Positions 10,808-20,715 of a stretch of 64,000 nucleotides of DNA are shown piece after piece. Under the pieces are notes generated by a model, which worked only from the letters and a program-made list of their open reading frames with translations, had not been told where the DNA came from and ran no database searches. This DNA is from Psychrobacillus sp. INOP01 (GTDB taxonomy: Bacteria; Bacillota; Bacilli; Bacillales_A; Planococcaceae), in assembly GCF_018140925.1 (NCBI RefSeq), contig NZ_CP073315.1, positions 434,001 to 498,000 on the forward strand, in the 5' to 3' direction. The first letter of the stretch is position 1; each line of letters opens with the position of its first letter. A program made the translations under genes and the position numbers.

Positions 10808-10847
10808 TAAAATAAAAATAAACCGAGAAAATAAATTTTCTCGGTTT
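10808..10847 (-). terminator. Terminator downstream of rpsU
   Basis: AAACCGAGAAAA pairs with TTTTCTCGGTTT around a short loop, followed by TATTTTTATTTT on the minus strand. It ends where the sigma-W promoter begins, separating rpsU from yqeZ. Confidence 0.9.
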
Positions 10848-10911
10848 ACATAATTGTAAATTTTAATCATAAAGTACGTGTTTTGAACGTAGGGATGGTT
10901 GGGATAAAATA

Positions 10912-10965
10912 CCACTTACGTTAACGTGCAGCTTCTGATTTCTTTTTACGTTTCCGCTCAGGTTT
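10912..10965 (-). pseudogene. Relic duplicate of the 3' end of rpsU
   Basis: Eighteen codons align with the last eighteen of rps[21 protein letters not shown] against [18 protein letters not shown]. Several aligned codons differ silently (AAA/AAG, CCT/CCA, TCA/TCT, GCA/GCC). It lies in the 3' untranslated region between rpsU and its terminator. Nothing 5' of it looks like the rest of an S21 gene, so it is a broken remnant. Confidence 0.8.
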
Positions 10966-11004
10966 TAGAAACCATAGCTTCGAAGCTTGGTAAATTAAAA
11001 TTAA

Positions 11005-11178
11005 TTAGAATTTACGTTTACGGGCAGCTTCAGATTTCTTTTTACGCTTTACGCTTGGCTTTTCATAAAACTCGCGCTTTCTTACCTCTTGAATTGTACC
11101 ACTTTTAGATACAGTACGTTTGAAGCGGCGAAGAGCATCTTCAAGCGATTCGTTTTTACGAACGACAGTTTTTGACAT
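11005..11178 (-). CDS. rpsU: 30S ribosomal protein S21
   Basis: S21 is a small, very basic protein of the 30S platform near the anti-Shine-Dalgarno region. The protein is 57 residues ([11 protein letters not shown] to SEAARKRKF), the usual Bacillales size. The ATG follows GGAGGGAGGGAAAAAGAG, so an upstream in-frame start is not used. yqeY, which often follows rpsU in Bacillus, is absent here. A sigma-A promoter and a 5' leader hairpin lie upstream. Confidence 0.97.
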   Translation of the reverse strand: MSKTVVRKNESLEDALRRFKRTVSKSGTIQEVRKREFYEKPSVKRKKKSEAARKRKF

Positions 11179-11208
11179 CTCTTTTTCCCTCCCTCCGAAC
11201 ACACGTCA

Positions 11209-11233
11209 AGTACATAACCAAGTGTTATGTACT
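11209..11233 (-). promoter_or_regulatory. Hairpin at the 5' end of the rpsU leader
   Basis: AGTACATAAC and GTTATGTACT form a perfect 10-bp stem with a five-base loop. With the promoter at 11239-11267 the transcript should begin close to 11232, so this stem would be the first thing in the mRNA. It could stabilise the message or act in regulation; this is inference. Confidence 0.7.
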
Positions 11234-11238
11234 AAAAA

Positions 11239-11267
11239 ATTATACCGTATAGTAGAGACTTGGTCAA
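11239..11267 (-). promoter_or_regulatory. Sigma-A promoter of rpsU
   Basis: TTGACC (11262-11267), 17-base spacer, TATAAT (11239-11244) on the minus strand. Confidence 0.85.
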
Positions 11268-11348
11268 TACTTTGAGATAAATTTAACTTAATTTAACTTA
11301 AAGTTTAAACTTCCATCAAAATCAAGTTAGCGTACAGTAGATATCACA

Positions 11349-11454
11349 GATTTTGAAAGGAGTTAAACAAAGATTTTTTAGTTACTTACGTCGCATACAT
11401 GTCGCCAATGGCTAACCGATTTACCTCACGTAGGTCGATGCTCATTTCAAAATC
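11349..11454. repeat. Short element bounded by 10-bp inverted repeats
   Basis: GATTTTGAAA (11349-11358) and TTTCAAAATC (11445-11454) are perfect inverted repeats bounding 106 bases with no reading frame. Inside, two similar segments (TTACTTACGT and TTACCTCACGT) flank a stretch with GTCGCCAATGGCTAACC. It looks like a small non-coding insertion or structured element between rpsU and deoC. Confidence 0.45.
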
Positions 11455-11480
11455 CGGAAGCAATTACGCCAAATTATAAA

Positions 11481-12152
11481 TTAATAATCAGATTTACTTT
11501 CTAAACCTTTTACAATTTCTACTCCAGAACTTGCACCAATTCGTGTTGCTCCAACTTCAACCATCGCTTCAACATCAGCTAAGTTTCTTACTCCACCAGA
11601 AGCTTTCACTCCTAAGTTTGGTCCTACAGTTTCGCGCATTAGTTTTACCGCTTCAACTGTTGCTCCTCCAGTAGAAAAACCAGTAGAAGTTTTTACAAAG
11701 TCTGCACCAGCTGCTTTAGATAATTCACTTGCTTTGATAATTTCTTCATTTGTTAATAAACAAGTTTCTAAAATAACTTTAACAATTGCTTTATCTTTTG
11801 CAGCAGTAACTACTGCTTCGATATCATTTTGTACTAAGTTATAATCTTGGTCTTTTAATGCACCAACATTTAATACCATATCAATTTCATCTGCACCATT
11901 TTCAATAGCATTAGTTGTTTCGAATGCTTTAACTGCTGATGTACTTGCACCTAAAGGGAATCCGATTACAGTACAAACTTTCACTGGACTTTCTTTTAGT
12001 AGTGATGCACTTAAATTTACCCATGTAGGATTAACACATACCGATGCAAAATTATATGTTTTCGCTTCCTCACATAATTTTTCAATTTGATTTTTAGTTG
12101 CGTCTTGTTTTAGTAATGTATGATCGATTAATGCTGCAATATTTTCAGTCAT
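11481..12152 (-). CDS. deoC: Deoxyribose-phosphate aldolase
   Basis: DeoC cleaves 2-deoxyribose-5-phosphate to acetaldehyde and glyceraldehyde-3-phosphate in deoxynucleoside catabolism. The 223-residue class I aldolase carries the Schiff-base lysine K154 in [10 protein letters not shown], the conserved D91 (ADEIDMV) and the phosphate-site KASGGVR. AAAGGGGAATAACAA precedes the ATG. It stands alone between rpsU and mtaB, without the usual nucleoside-catabolism neighbours. Confidence 0.96.
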   Translation of the reverse strand: MTENIAALIDHTLLKQDATKNQIEKLCEEAKTYNFASVCVNPTWVNLSASLLKESPVKVCTVIGFPLGASTSAVKAFETTNAIENGADEIDMVLNVGALKDQDYNLVQNDIEAVVTAAKDKAIVKVILETCLLTNEEIIKASELSKAAGADFVKTSTGFSTGGATVEAVKLMRETVGPNLGVKASGGVRNLADVEAMVEVGATRIGASSGVEIVKGLESKSDY

Positions 12153-12391
12153 TTGTTATTCCCCTTTCAAGATGTACGTACCTCTTAATAATACTCTTAG
12201 TCTGCACTAAAGTGCAAGTGCAGTGGTTATTTTGCTTTTTATCTGAAATAAAACATACTAATAACGATATTAATTGGAACAGGTAATTAAGAAGTTCAGC
12301 GTCATTTCCGTAAGACCCATGCGTAACATGAAGTAGTTCACATTAGTTTAGATAGAACTACTAATAGTATCTTTTCTTTACTTGTCACCAT

Positions 12392-12550
12392 TTATTCCGT
12401 ACTATTTAATTTCTCATGAATTTGTTGAAGCAACTTTGTTTGAGCCTTTAGCTGTTTCACTATAGTAACCATGAACCAGATGACAAAAATTACTGGAACG
12501 AAATAAAATAAAAATAGTAAGCCTGGCAATAAAGCCGTTAATGCTTCCAA
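12392..12550 (-). CDS. Small membrane protein (52 residues), unknown
   Basis: The frame starts at TTG with a perfect AGGAGG seven bases before it. The protein begins MEALTALLPGLLFLFYF, has one or two hydrophobic segments over residues 7-30, then a basic amphipathic tail (VKQLKAQTKLLQQIHEKL) with coiled-coil character. Short proteins of this layout are common in Bacillales, but I do not recognise a family. It is downstream of the mtaB terminator and upstream of deoC, so it is probably its own unit. Confidence 0.7.
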   Translation of the reverse strand: MEALTALLPGLLFLFYFVPVIFVIWFMVTIVKQLKAQTKLLQQIHEKLNSTE

Positions 12551-12604
12551 AGTAGAACCTCCTATGTATCCATTTTCTTATATTTAAATTATTTTATCTT
12601 ATAC

Positions 12605-12637
12605 AAAAAAAACCGGTGAAATATTATCACCGGTTTT
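12605..12637 (-). terminator. Terminator of mtaB
   Basis: AAAACCGGTGA pairs with TCACCGGTTTT, followed by TTTTTTGTAT on the minus strand, a few bases after the mtaB stop. Confidence 0.92.
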
Positions 12638-12640
12638 AGA

Positions 12641-13981
12641 TTATACTAACTCAGCTACTCCATCTAGTACCCGAACGAATTGTCCTTCATTGTATGGATA
12701 ACCAGCTTTCGTAATTTTCACACGAACTAATTTTCCGATTAAATCCTCGGATCCAGGGATGACAACCTTTAAGTAATTATCGGTATAGCCTTCAACCATA
12801 TTAGATGCTGAATCTGACTTATAAGCTTCCTCTGGAATAATTTCAAGTACTTCGCCCTCAAATCTGGAAGCATACTCTACAGCTAACTGATTATTTAAGG
12901 TAATCAATCGATGAACTCGTTCATTTTTCACTTCTTCGTCTACTTGGTTATCCATTCTTGCAGCAGGTGTTCCAGTACGTTTTGAGTATGGAAATACATG
13001 GAGCTCGGAGAATTTTTGGTCACGGATAAAGTTAAACGTCTCCATAAATTCTTCCTCTGTTTCACCCGGGAAGCCAACAATAACATCCGAAGTAATAGCA
13101 AGATCAGGTAACGCTTCTCTTAAACGGTCTAATCGATTCGCAAAAAATTCCATTGTATATTTTCTACGCATTCTTTTTAATACAGTATCTGAACCAGATT
13201 GAATAGGAATATGCAAATGTCTTACAACAATTTTAGAATCTCTTAATACATCAATCACTTCGTCCGATAATTGGCTTGCTTCAATCGAACTAATACGCAG
13301 GCGTTTTAAACCTTTGACGTTGTTTTCAATATCTCTTAAAAGTTGAGCTAGATTATAATCCTTTAGATCTTCTCCGTATCCACCTGTATGGATGCCTGTA
13401 AGAACTATTTCCATATAACCAGCATCTACTAATTGTTGCGCCTGTCTAACTACTTCTTCTGGATCTCTTGAGCGCATAAGACCACGAGCCCAAGGGATAA
13501 TACAAAAAGTACAGAAATTATTACAGCCCTCTTGAATTTTTAAAGATGCTCGGGTTCTGTCTGTGAAAGAAGGCACATCTAATTCTTCATATACTCGGTT
13601 TTTCATAATGTTTCCTACAGCATTAATCGGTTTACGCTCAGTTTTATACTGTTCAATATAATCCAACATTTTGGTGCGTTCTTGAGTACCCACTACGATA
13701 TCTACTCCTGGTATTGCCATGATTTCTGCAGGAGAGGTTTGTGCATAACAACCAGTAACACAAATAACAGCATCAGGGTTTTGGCGAATTGCACGACGAA
13801 TAACTTGGCGACTTTTTTTGTCCCCTGTATTCGTTACTGTACATGTATTTATAACATATACATCAGACTGTTTTTCAAATTCTGTACGATTATAACCATT
13901 TTCTTTAAATAATTGCCATATAGCTTCAGTTTCATAGTGATTTACTTTACAACCTAACGTATGGAATGCAACGGATGACAA
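12641..13981 (-). CDS. mtaB: tRNA (t6A37) methylthiotransferase MtaB
   Basis: MtaB is a radical-SAM enzyme that converts t6A to ms2t6A at position 37 of ANN-decoding tRNAs. The N-terminal MTTase domain shows C11, C47 and C78 for one iron-sulphur cluster. The radical-SAM site CNNFCTFC gives C153, C157 and C160, and a TRAM-like domain ends the 446 residues. The start is TTG with AGAGGTG in front. It is the last gene of the dnaJ-prmA-rsmE-mtaB unit. Confidence 0.96.
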   Translation of the reverse strand: MSSVAFHTLGCKVNHYETEAIWQLFKENGYNRTEFEKQSDVYVINTCTVTNTGDKKSRQVIRRAIRQNPDAVICVTGCYAQTSPAEIMAIPGVDIVVGTQERTKMLDYIEQYKTERKPINAVGNIMKNRVYEELDVPSFTDRTRASLKIQEGCNNFCTFCIIPWARGLMRSRDPEEVVRQAQQLVDAGYMEIVLTGIHTGGYGEDLKDYNLAQLLRDIENNVKGLKRLRISSIEASQLSDEVIDVLRDSKIVVRHLHIPIQSGSDTVLKRMRRKYTMEFFANRLDRLREALPDLAITSDVIVGFPGETEEEFMETFNFIRDQKFSELHVFPYSKRTGTPAARMDNQVDEEVKNERVHRLITLNNQLAVEYASRFEGEVLEIIPEEAYKSDSASNMVEGYTDNYLKVVIPGSEDLIGKLVRVKITKAGYPYNEGQFVRVLDGVAELV

Positions 13982-13996
13982 GTTCTCACACCTCTT

Positions 13997-14737
13997 TCAT
14001 TCAAATTCATAAGAAATTGCTGACAGCGCATATAACGGTGCAGTTTCAGTTCGAAGAATCCTAGGTCCTAGCGCAATTGTCTGAAAATTATTTTCTAATA
14101 ATAGCTTTATCTCTGCTCGATCTAGTCCACCTTCGGGGCCAAATACGATGAGTATCGATTGTTTATCATACACTTTTTTTAATTGTTCAGCAAACTTTTG
14201 TCGTTCCTCAATCTTTGCGTCTTCTTCATCCGCTACATACTTTACATCGTATGTTTTGGATATTTCTAATAACTCTTTTAAAGAGATTGGATTATGTATT
14301 TGTGGGATAGTGGAACGATGAGATTGCTCAGCTGCTTCTTTAGCAATTTTTTGTAATCTCGCTACCTTCTTCTCGTTTTTAGAGTTATCCCATTTTACGA
14401 TAGACCTTTTTGCTTCAAACGGGAATAATTCATACATTCCCAGTTCTGTTGCCTTTTGAGTGATCAATTCCAGCTTGTCTCCTTTTGGAAGACCGCAAAC
14501 AAGTGATACTTTCTTCGGCATTTCATTTGTATTGGCAAGAACTTCTTTTACTGTTAAATGGACAGTTTTTGAAGTACCATCTAAAATTTCCATCGTGTAC
14601 GTTTGGTTATTTGCAACAACAAAAACTAGATCACCTGGTGACATGCGCATCACTTGAATCATATGATGCGCATCATCTCCGGTAATTGTCACTGTATTAT
14701 TCTCACTTACGGGTTCATTTGTAAAATAACGTTGCAT
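13997..14737 (-). CDS. rsmE: 16S rRNA (uracil1498-N3)-methyltransferase
   Basis: RsmE methylates U1498 of 16S rRNA in the assembled 30S subunit. It is a SPOUT-fold enzyme of 246 residues: an N-terminal PUA-like part, then the knotted domain. The SAM-binding knot is seen in VFGPEGGLDRAE (about 196-207) and LGPRILRTETAPLYA near the end. It follows prmA by 11 bases and precedes mtaB by 15. Confidence 0.96.
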   Translation of the reverse strand: MQRYFTNEPVSENNTVTITGDDAHHMIQVMRMSPGDLVFVVANNQTYTMEILDGTSKTVHLTVKEVLANTNEMPKKVSLVCGLPKGDKLELITQKATELGMYELFPFEAKRSIVKWDNSKNEKKVARLQKIAKEAAEQSHRSTIPQIHNPISLKELLEISKTYDVKYVADEEDAKIEERQKFAEQLKKVYDKQSILIVFGPEGGLDRAEIKLLLENNFQTIALGPRILRTETAPLYALSAISYEFE

Positions 14738-14748
14738 GACAATCTCCT

Positions 14749-15693
14749 TTATTTAACAGGCTTTCTAGAAATGATTGTAACCCAATCTTCCATCATCATA
14801 ACTTCCTCGATTTCAAATCCTGCTTGTTGTAAAGAATCTCTTACATCATCTTTTTTCGTTGCAATGATTCCGGAAGTGATGAATAATCCACCATCTTTTA
14901 CAATTGTGAATGCATCTTCTGTAAAAGTCATGATTATTTCTGCTAATATGTTCGCTATGACAATATCCGCTTGTTCATTGACATTATCTAAAAGATTACC
15001 ATGTGTTACTTGAACAACATCATCTACTTTGTTTAACGCAATATTTTCTATTGCAGATCTAACAGCTACTTCATCCAAATCTAGTGCATGGATTTTAGAT
15101 GCTCCTAGTTTTGCAGCACCGATAGAAAGTACACCAGAACCAGTTCCTACATCGATAACACTTGAAGCATTCTGGACAGTTTTCTCTAAAGCTTGGAGAC
15201 ACATAACAGTTGTTGGATGTGTACCTGTTCCAAATGCCATTCCTGGATCAAGCTCGATGATCAATTCGTCCGTGTTCACACGTTCATAGTCTTCCCAAGT
15301 CGGAACAATGGTAAAACGATTAGAGATTTTCACGGGATGGTAATACTTTTTCCATGCAGTAGCCCAATCCTCTTCGTCAACCTCTTGAACTGTTACAACG
15401 TTATGTCCTAGATCTATATCAAATTTTGTTAAATTGTTGATAGCAAGTTTGATCTCTTCCACTGTTTCTAATAAAAAACTGGTTTCTGCTAAATAAGCTT
15501 TTATGCGTACGCCATCTACTGGAAAATCATCTGGGTTTAAGCTATAAATTTCACCAAATACATCTTCTCTTTCTCTTCCTAATTCATCTGAGTCTTCGAT
15601 AACTACACCACTTGCACCAGCTTCATGCAAAATATTACTTACCGCTTCAACCGCTTCATTTGTAGTATGGATGGATAGTTCAGACCATTTCAC
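14749..15693 (-). CDS. prmA: Ribosomal protein L11 methyltransferase
   Basis: PrmA trimethylates ribosomal protein L11. The 314-residue protein begins [14 protein letters not shown], matching homologues. This favours the GTG at 15693, which has AAGGAG at nine-base spacing, over a TTG that directly abuts the SD. The SAM motif [15 protein letters not shown] lies near 171-185 and the acceptor-site motif [10 protein letters not shown] near 240. It follows dnaJ closely, as in many Firmicutes. Confidence 0.96.
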   Translation of the reverse strand: MKWSELSIHTTNEAVEAVSNILHEAGASGVVIEDSDELGREREDVFGEIYSLNPDDFPVDGVRIKAYLAETSFLLETVEEIKLAINNLTKFDIDLGHNVVTVQEVDEEDWATAWKKYYHPVKISNRFTIVPTWEDYERVNTDELIIELDPGMAFGTGTHPTTVMCLQALEKTVQNASSVIDVGTGSGVLSIGAAKLGASKIHALDLDEVAVRSAIENIALNKVDDVVQVTHGNLLDNVNEQADIVIANILAEIIMTFTEDAFTIVKDGGLFITSGIIATKKDDVRDSLQQAGFEIEEVMMMEDWVTIISRKPVK

Positions 15694-15707
15694 TTGCGCC
15701 AACTCCT

Positions 15708-16832
15708 TTATTCGCCTTTTAATGTCTTCTTGATCTTATCAAATAATGAACTGCCTTGCTCTTCAGGAATATCTCCACTGATTTCCGCAAATTCACGTAA
15801 TAACTGTTTTTGTTTCTCTGTTAGCTTTTTCGGAGTAATTACTTTAACAATTACATGCTGATCTCCAACACCGTAGCCATGTACATTTTTTATGCCTTTT
15901 CCTTTTAATCGGAAATTCGCTTGCGATTGAGTTCCAGCCGGAATTTTTAGTTTTACTTTTCCTTGTACTGTTGGAACTTCAATTTCATCACCTAGCGCTG
16001 CTTGAGCAAATGTTAGAGGCAACTCATAATAAATATCATCGCCTTCACGTTCAAATCGAGGATCTGCTTTCACACGGAAGACAATATATAAATCTCCTGC
16101 TGGCCCACCGTTTACACCAGGTTCTCCTTGGCCACTAACCCGTAATTGTTGACCATCATCAACACCAGCTGGTATTGTAACTTTAATTTTTTTACGTTTA
16201 TTGACTGTTCCTTTACCATGACAAGTAGCACATTTATCTTTAATAATGTTACCTGTTCCCTGACAGTGATTACATGCACGTTTTGTTTGCACACGGCCGA
16301 ATGGGGTATCTTGGGTAACATTTACTTGACCGTGTCCATTACAATGTGTACATTTTTCTGGTTTTGTACCAGGTTTTGCACCTGATCCAGAACATGTTTC
16401 ACAATTTTCTTCTTTAGACACTTCTATTTCTTTTTCTTTACCGAACACTGCTTCTTCAAACTCAATGGTCATCGAATATTGAAGGTCATTTCCTTTTCTT
16501 GGAGCATTCGGATCACGTCTTCTAGATCCGGCTCCCCCACCAAAGAATGAACTAAAGATATCTTCAAATCCAAATCCATCTGCACTACCACCGAAGCCAC
16601 CAAATCCTTGGTTAGGACCCGCATGACCAAATTGGTCATAAGATGAACGTTTTTGCTCATCACTTAATACTTCGTACGCTTCGGAAATTTCTTTAAATTT
16701 ATCCTCTGCTCCAGCTTCTTTGTTAATGTCTGGGTGAAATTGTTTCGAAAGCTTACGATATGCTTTTTTTATCTCGTCTTGAGTTGCGCTCTTAGAAATA
16801 CCAAGAACCTCATAATAATCACGTTTATTCAT
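15708..16832 (-). CDS. dnaJ: Chaperone DnaJ (Hsp40)
   Basis: DnaJ is the co-chaperone that delivers substrates to DnaK and stimulates its ATPase. J domain with HPD at 33-35, a Gly/Phe-rich linker (about 75-110), and four zinc-finger CxxCxGxG repeats between about 143 and 215 ([32 protein letters not shown]). The C-terminal substrate-binding domains follow. The 374-residue length is normal. Unlike the compact B. subtilis hrcA operon, a terminator and a candidate promoter separate it from dnaK. Confidence 0.97.
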   Translation of the reverse strand: MNKRDYYEVLGISKSATQDEIKKAYRKLSKQFHPDINKEAGAEDKFKEISEAYEVLSDEQKRSSYDQFGHAGPNQGFGGFGGSADGFGFEDIFSSFFGGGAGSRRRDPNAPRKGNDLQYSMTIEFEEAVFGKEKEIEVSKEENCETCSGSGAKPGTKPEKCTHCNGHGQVNVTQDTPFGRVQTKRACNHCQGTGNIIKDKCATCHGKGTVNKRKKIKVTIPAGVDDGQQLRVSGQGEPGVNGGPAGDLYIVFRVKADPRFEREGDDIYYELPLTFAQAALGDEIEVPTVQGKVKLKIPAGTQSQANFRLKGKGIKNVHGYGVGDQHVIVKVITPKKLTEKQKQLLREFAEISGDIPEEQGSSLFDKIKKTLKGE

Positions 16833-16871
16833 CTTTCACTCTCCTGCTCTGATAACTTGCACATAGGAATA

Positions 16872-16901
16872 ATTGTACCATGTACAAAATCCTAATAGCA
16901 A
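16872..16901 (-). promoter_or_regulatory. Candidate sigma-A promoter of dnaJ
   Basis: TTGCTA (16896-16901), 18-base spacer, TACAAT (16872-16877) on the minus strand, about 40 bases before the dnaJ ATG and downstream of the dnaK terminator. Confidence 0.5.
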
Positions 16902-16937
16902 AACTTTGAAAATTAAAACATCCGAATCAATTAAATG

Positions 16938-16988
16938 TTGATTTGCTCCAGGCGTACGCTTTCCGCGGGCACGGCTTCAATAACCTAC
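16938..16988 (-). repeat. Family A repeat fragment between dnaK and dnaJ
   Basis: Reverse-oriented piece with GCCCGCGGAAAGCGTACGCC. Part of a 324-base gap between dnaK and dnaJ that also holds the dnaK terminator and a dnaJ promoter candidate. Confidence 0.65.
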
Positions 16989-17097
16989 TAACAGCTTATA
17001 ACATCACATAAACGTTCGTCATTTTAATTGATATTAGTAAAATGAAGTTAATCCTCCACATATAAGAAATAAGTCATTCATGTTTTTCCTATACAGT

Positions 17098-17136
17098 AAG
17101 AAAAGCCAAAGCCGGAAACGGTCTTTGACTTTTTGC
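17098..17136 (-). terminator. Terminator between dnaK and dnaJ
   Basis: AAAGTCAAAGACCG pairs with CGGCTTTGGCTTTT across a short loop on the minus strand, just after the dnaK stop. It is followed by TTCTTACT rather than a long T-run, so it may be partial. Confidence 0.65.
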
Positions 17137-17156
17137 TTACCGACACTTTAACAAAC

Positions 17157-18983
<1,827 letters not shown>

Positions 18984-19024
18984 TTAGTTTTCCTCCTAAT
19001 AAATAACTTGGATATTCATTTTTT

Positions 19025-19567
19025 TTATTCATTTACTTTGACCATGGAAGGTCTTAATACACGGTCTTTTAACTTGTACCCTTTTTGCAACTCTTGAAGC
19101 ACAATTCCAGATTCTTTTGAGTCATCTTGCTCCTGCATTACTGCTTGGTGGAAGTTTGGATCGAATGCTACACCTTCTGCTTCGATTTGTTCCAATCCTT
19201 CTTTTTTAACTGCTTCTAGTAAAGTGCGGTATACCATATCCACTCCTTTTACTAAAGAAGTTGCTTCCTCAGTAGTTGGTTCAACAGCAAGTGCTCTTTC
19301 AAAGTTATCAAGGACAGGTAGTATATCCATTAAAACCGATTGCGCACGGTATTTATAATCGGATGCTTTATCTAGCTGTACTCGACGTTTATAATTCTCG
19401 AAGTCTGCTCTTAAGCGAATAAGCTTATCTTGCTCTTCTTCTATTTGCTGTTTAGCTAGAGTTAGTTCATCTACTTCTTCAACTACTTCATCGATCTGTT
19501 CAGGCTCTTCTTGAGCATTCTCTTTTACTTCTTGCTCTTCTAATTTTTCATCATTGATTTCTGCCAT
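19025..19567 (-). CDS. grpE: Nucleotide exchange factor GrpE
   Basis: GrpE is the homodimeric nucleotide exchange factor for DnaK and a thermosensor. About 180 residues: an acidic N-terminal tail (EEQEVKENAQEEPEQ), a long coiled coil (about 35-95) and the beta domain with GVAFDPNFHQAVMQ. The ATG at 19567 is preferred to the TTG three codons earlier, because that TTG nearly abuts the SD GGAGAG. Confidence 0.96.
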   Translation of the reverse strand: MAEINDEKLEEQEVKENAQEEPEQIDEVVEEVDELTLAKQQIEEEQDKLIRLRADFENYKRRVQLDKASDYKYRAQSVLMDILPVLDNFERALAVEPTTEEATSLVKGVDMVYRTLLEAVKKEGLEQIEAEGVAFDPNFHQAVMQEQDDSKESGIVLQELQKGYKLKDRVLRPSMVKVNE

Positions 19568-19582
19568 TGTTTGCAACTCTCC

Positions 19583-20620
19583 TTATCCATGATGTCCATG
19601 TAATATTCTCGATAGTTCTCTAGACAAGTCACCACTCATGATATCTAGTAATGACACGACTCTCCTATAGTCCATTCTGGTTGGACCAATAATTGCAATC
19701 GAACCCATCTGTTCCTCACCAATGCCGTATGATGCAGTAATAACACTACATCCCTCCATGGCAAGATCATTATTTTCTGAGCCGATCCTGATTTGGATGC
19801 CTTTTTTATCCAAATGGAAAATACCTGGAATTTGACTTACATGATCCATCCAATTCATAATATTTCGTGCTTTTTCTACATCATTAAACTCTGGTTGGTT
19901 TAAAATTTGCAGCTTCCCACCATAATACACTTTGTCTTCATGCTCAATAGTCATCGCTTGGTTGAGCGATCCAAAAAGATGATTTAGACGGCCGCTATTT
20001 TGTTGCAGCACTGTCATAGTAACTGCTTCAAGCATTGCAGGTAGCTCATGCAGATATACTCCTACCAGTCGCTCGTTAATCAAATTGACCATACGTTCGA
20101 TGTCTGATGCCTGAAAATTTTCAGGGATAGAAAATACTCGATTTTCTACATGCCCACTGTCCGTAACAATAATCGCTACAGCAGAATCACTTGAAAGTGG
20201 AACAATTGAAAATCTTTTAACACGATGTTTCCTAACATCTAACCCTAACATAATAGAGGTATAATTCGTTAGTTCCGATATTATTTCAGCGGATTTACGA
20301 ATTATTTGCTCCGTCTCCACCTTTCGTTCTTCAAAAATAGAACGAATTTGTTTTATCTCATTTTGCGAAATTCTTTGTGGAGTTAACATATTATCGACAT
20401 AATAACGGTAGCCCTTTTGCGAAGGGACGCGACCAGACGAAGTATGCGTTTTTTCTAAAAAGCCCATTTCTTCTAAATCTGCCATTTCGTTTCGAATAGT
20501 AGCAGGACTAAATGGTACTTCCTCCTTTTTCGAAAGCTGACGAGATCCAACTGGTTGAGCGGTTTCGATAAAATCATCTACCGTTACTTGCAATATTAAT
20601 AATTGCCTGTTTGTTAGCAT
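19583..20620 (-). CDS. hrcA: Heat-inducible transcription repressor HrcA
   Basis: HrcA binds CIRCE operators and represses class I heat-shock genes; GroE assists it. The 345-residue protein starts MLTNRQLLILQVTVDDF, with an N-terminal winged helix (about 1-75) and the GAF-like/HrcA core after it. An open frame extends 27 codons further, but that stretch contains the CIRCE operator. The ATG at 20620 has AGAGGTGA in front, so the shorter protein is right. Confidence 0.96.
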   Translation of the reverse strand: MLTNRQLLILQVTVDDFIETAQPVGSRQLSKKEEVPFSPATIRNEMADLEEMGFLEKTHTSSGRVPSQKGYRYYVDNMLTPQRISQNEIKQIRSIFEERKVETEQIIRKSAEIISELTNYTSIMLGLDVRKHRVKRFSIVPLSSDSAVAIIVTDSGHVENRVFSIPENFQASDIERMVNLINERLVGVYLHELPAMLEAVTMTVLQQNSGRLNHLFGSLNQAMTIEHEDKVYYGGKLQILNQPEFNDVEKARNIMNWMDHVSQIPGIFHLDKKGIQIRIGSENNDLAMEGCSVITASYGIGEEQMGSIAIIGPTRMDYRRVVSLLDIMSGDLSRELSRILHGHHG

Positions 20621-20634
20621 GATTATCACCTCTG

Positions 20635-20661
20635 TTAGCACTCGTTCAAAGAGAGTGCTAA
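20635..20661. promoter_or_regulatory. CIRCE operator of the hrcA operon
   Basis: TTAGCACTC, nine bases, GAGTGCTAA: a perfect CIRCE inverted repeat, directly upstream of hrcA. A TTGACA (20696-20701, minus strand) is a likely -35 with a weak TAAGTT -10 at 17 bases. This indicates HrcA autoregulation of hrcA-grpE-dnaK. Confidence 0.97.
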
Positions 20662-20715
20662 TACTCATATAAAACTTATCAAATCTACAGAAAACTGTCA
20701 ACGATTTAGCTTTAA

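Noticed and set aside
20620-20701. Longer HrcA N terminus from 20701
   Set aside because: The extra 27 codons contain the CIRCE operator and part of the promoter; the start at 20620 has a proper SD.
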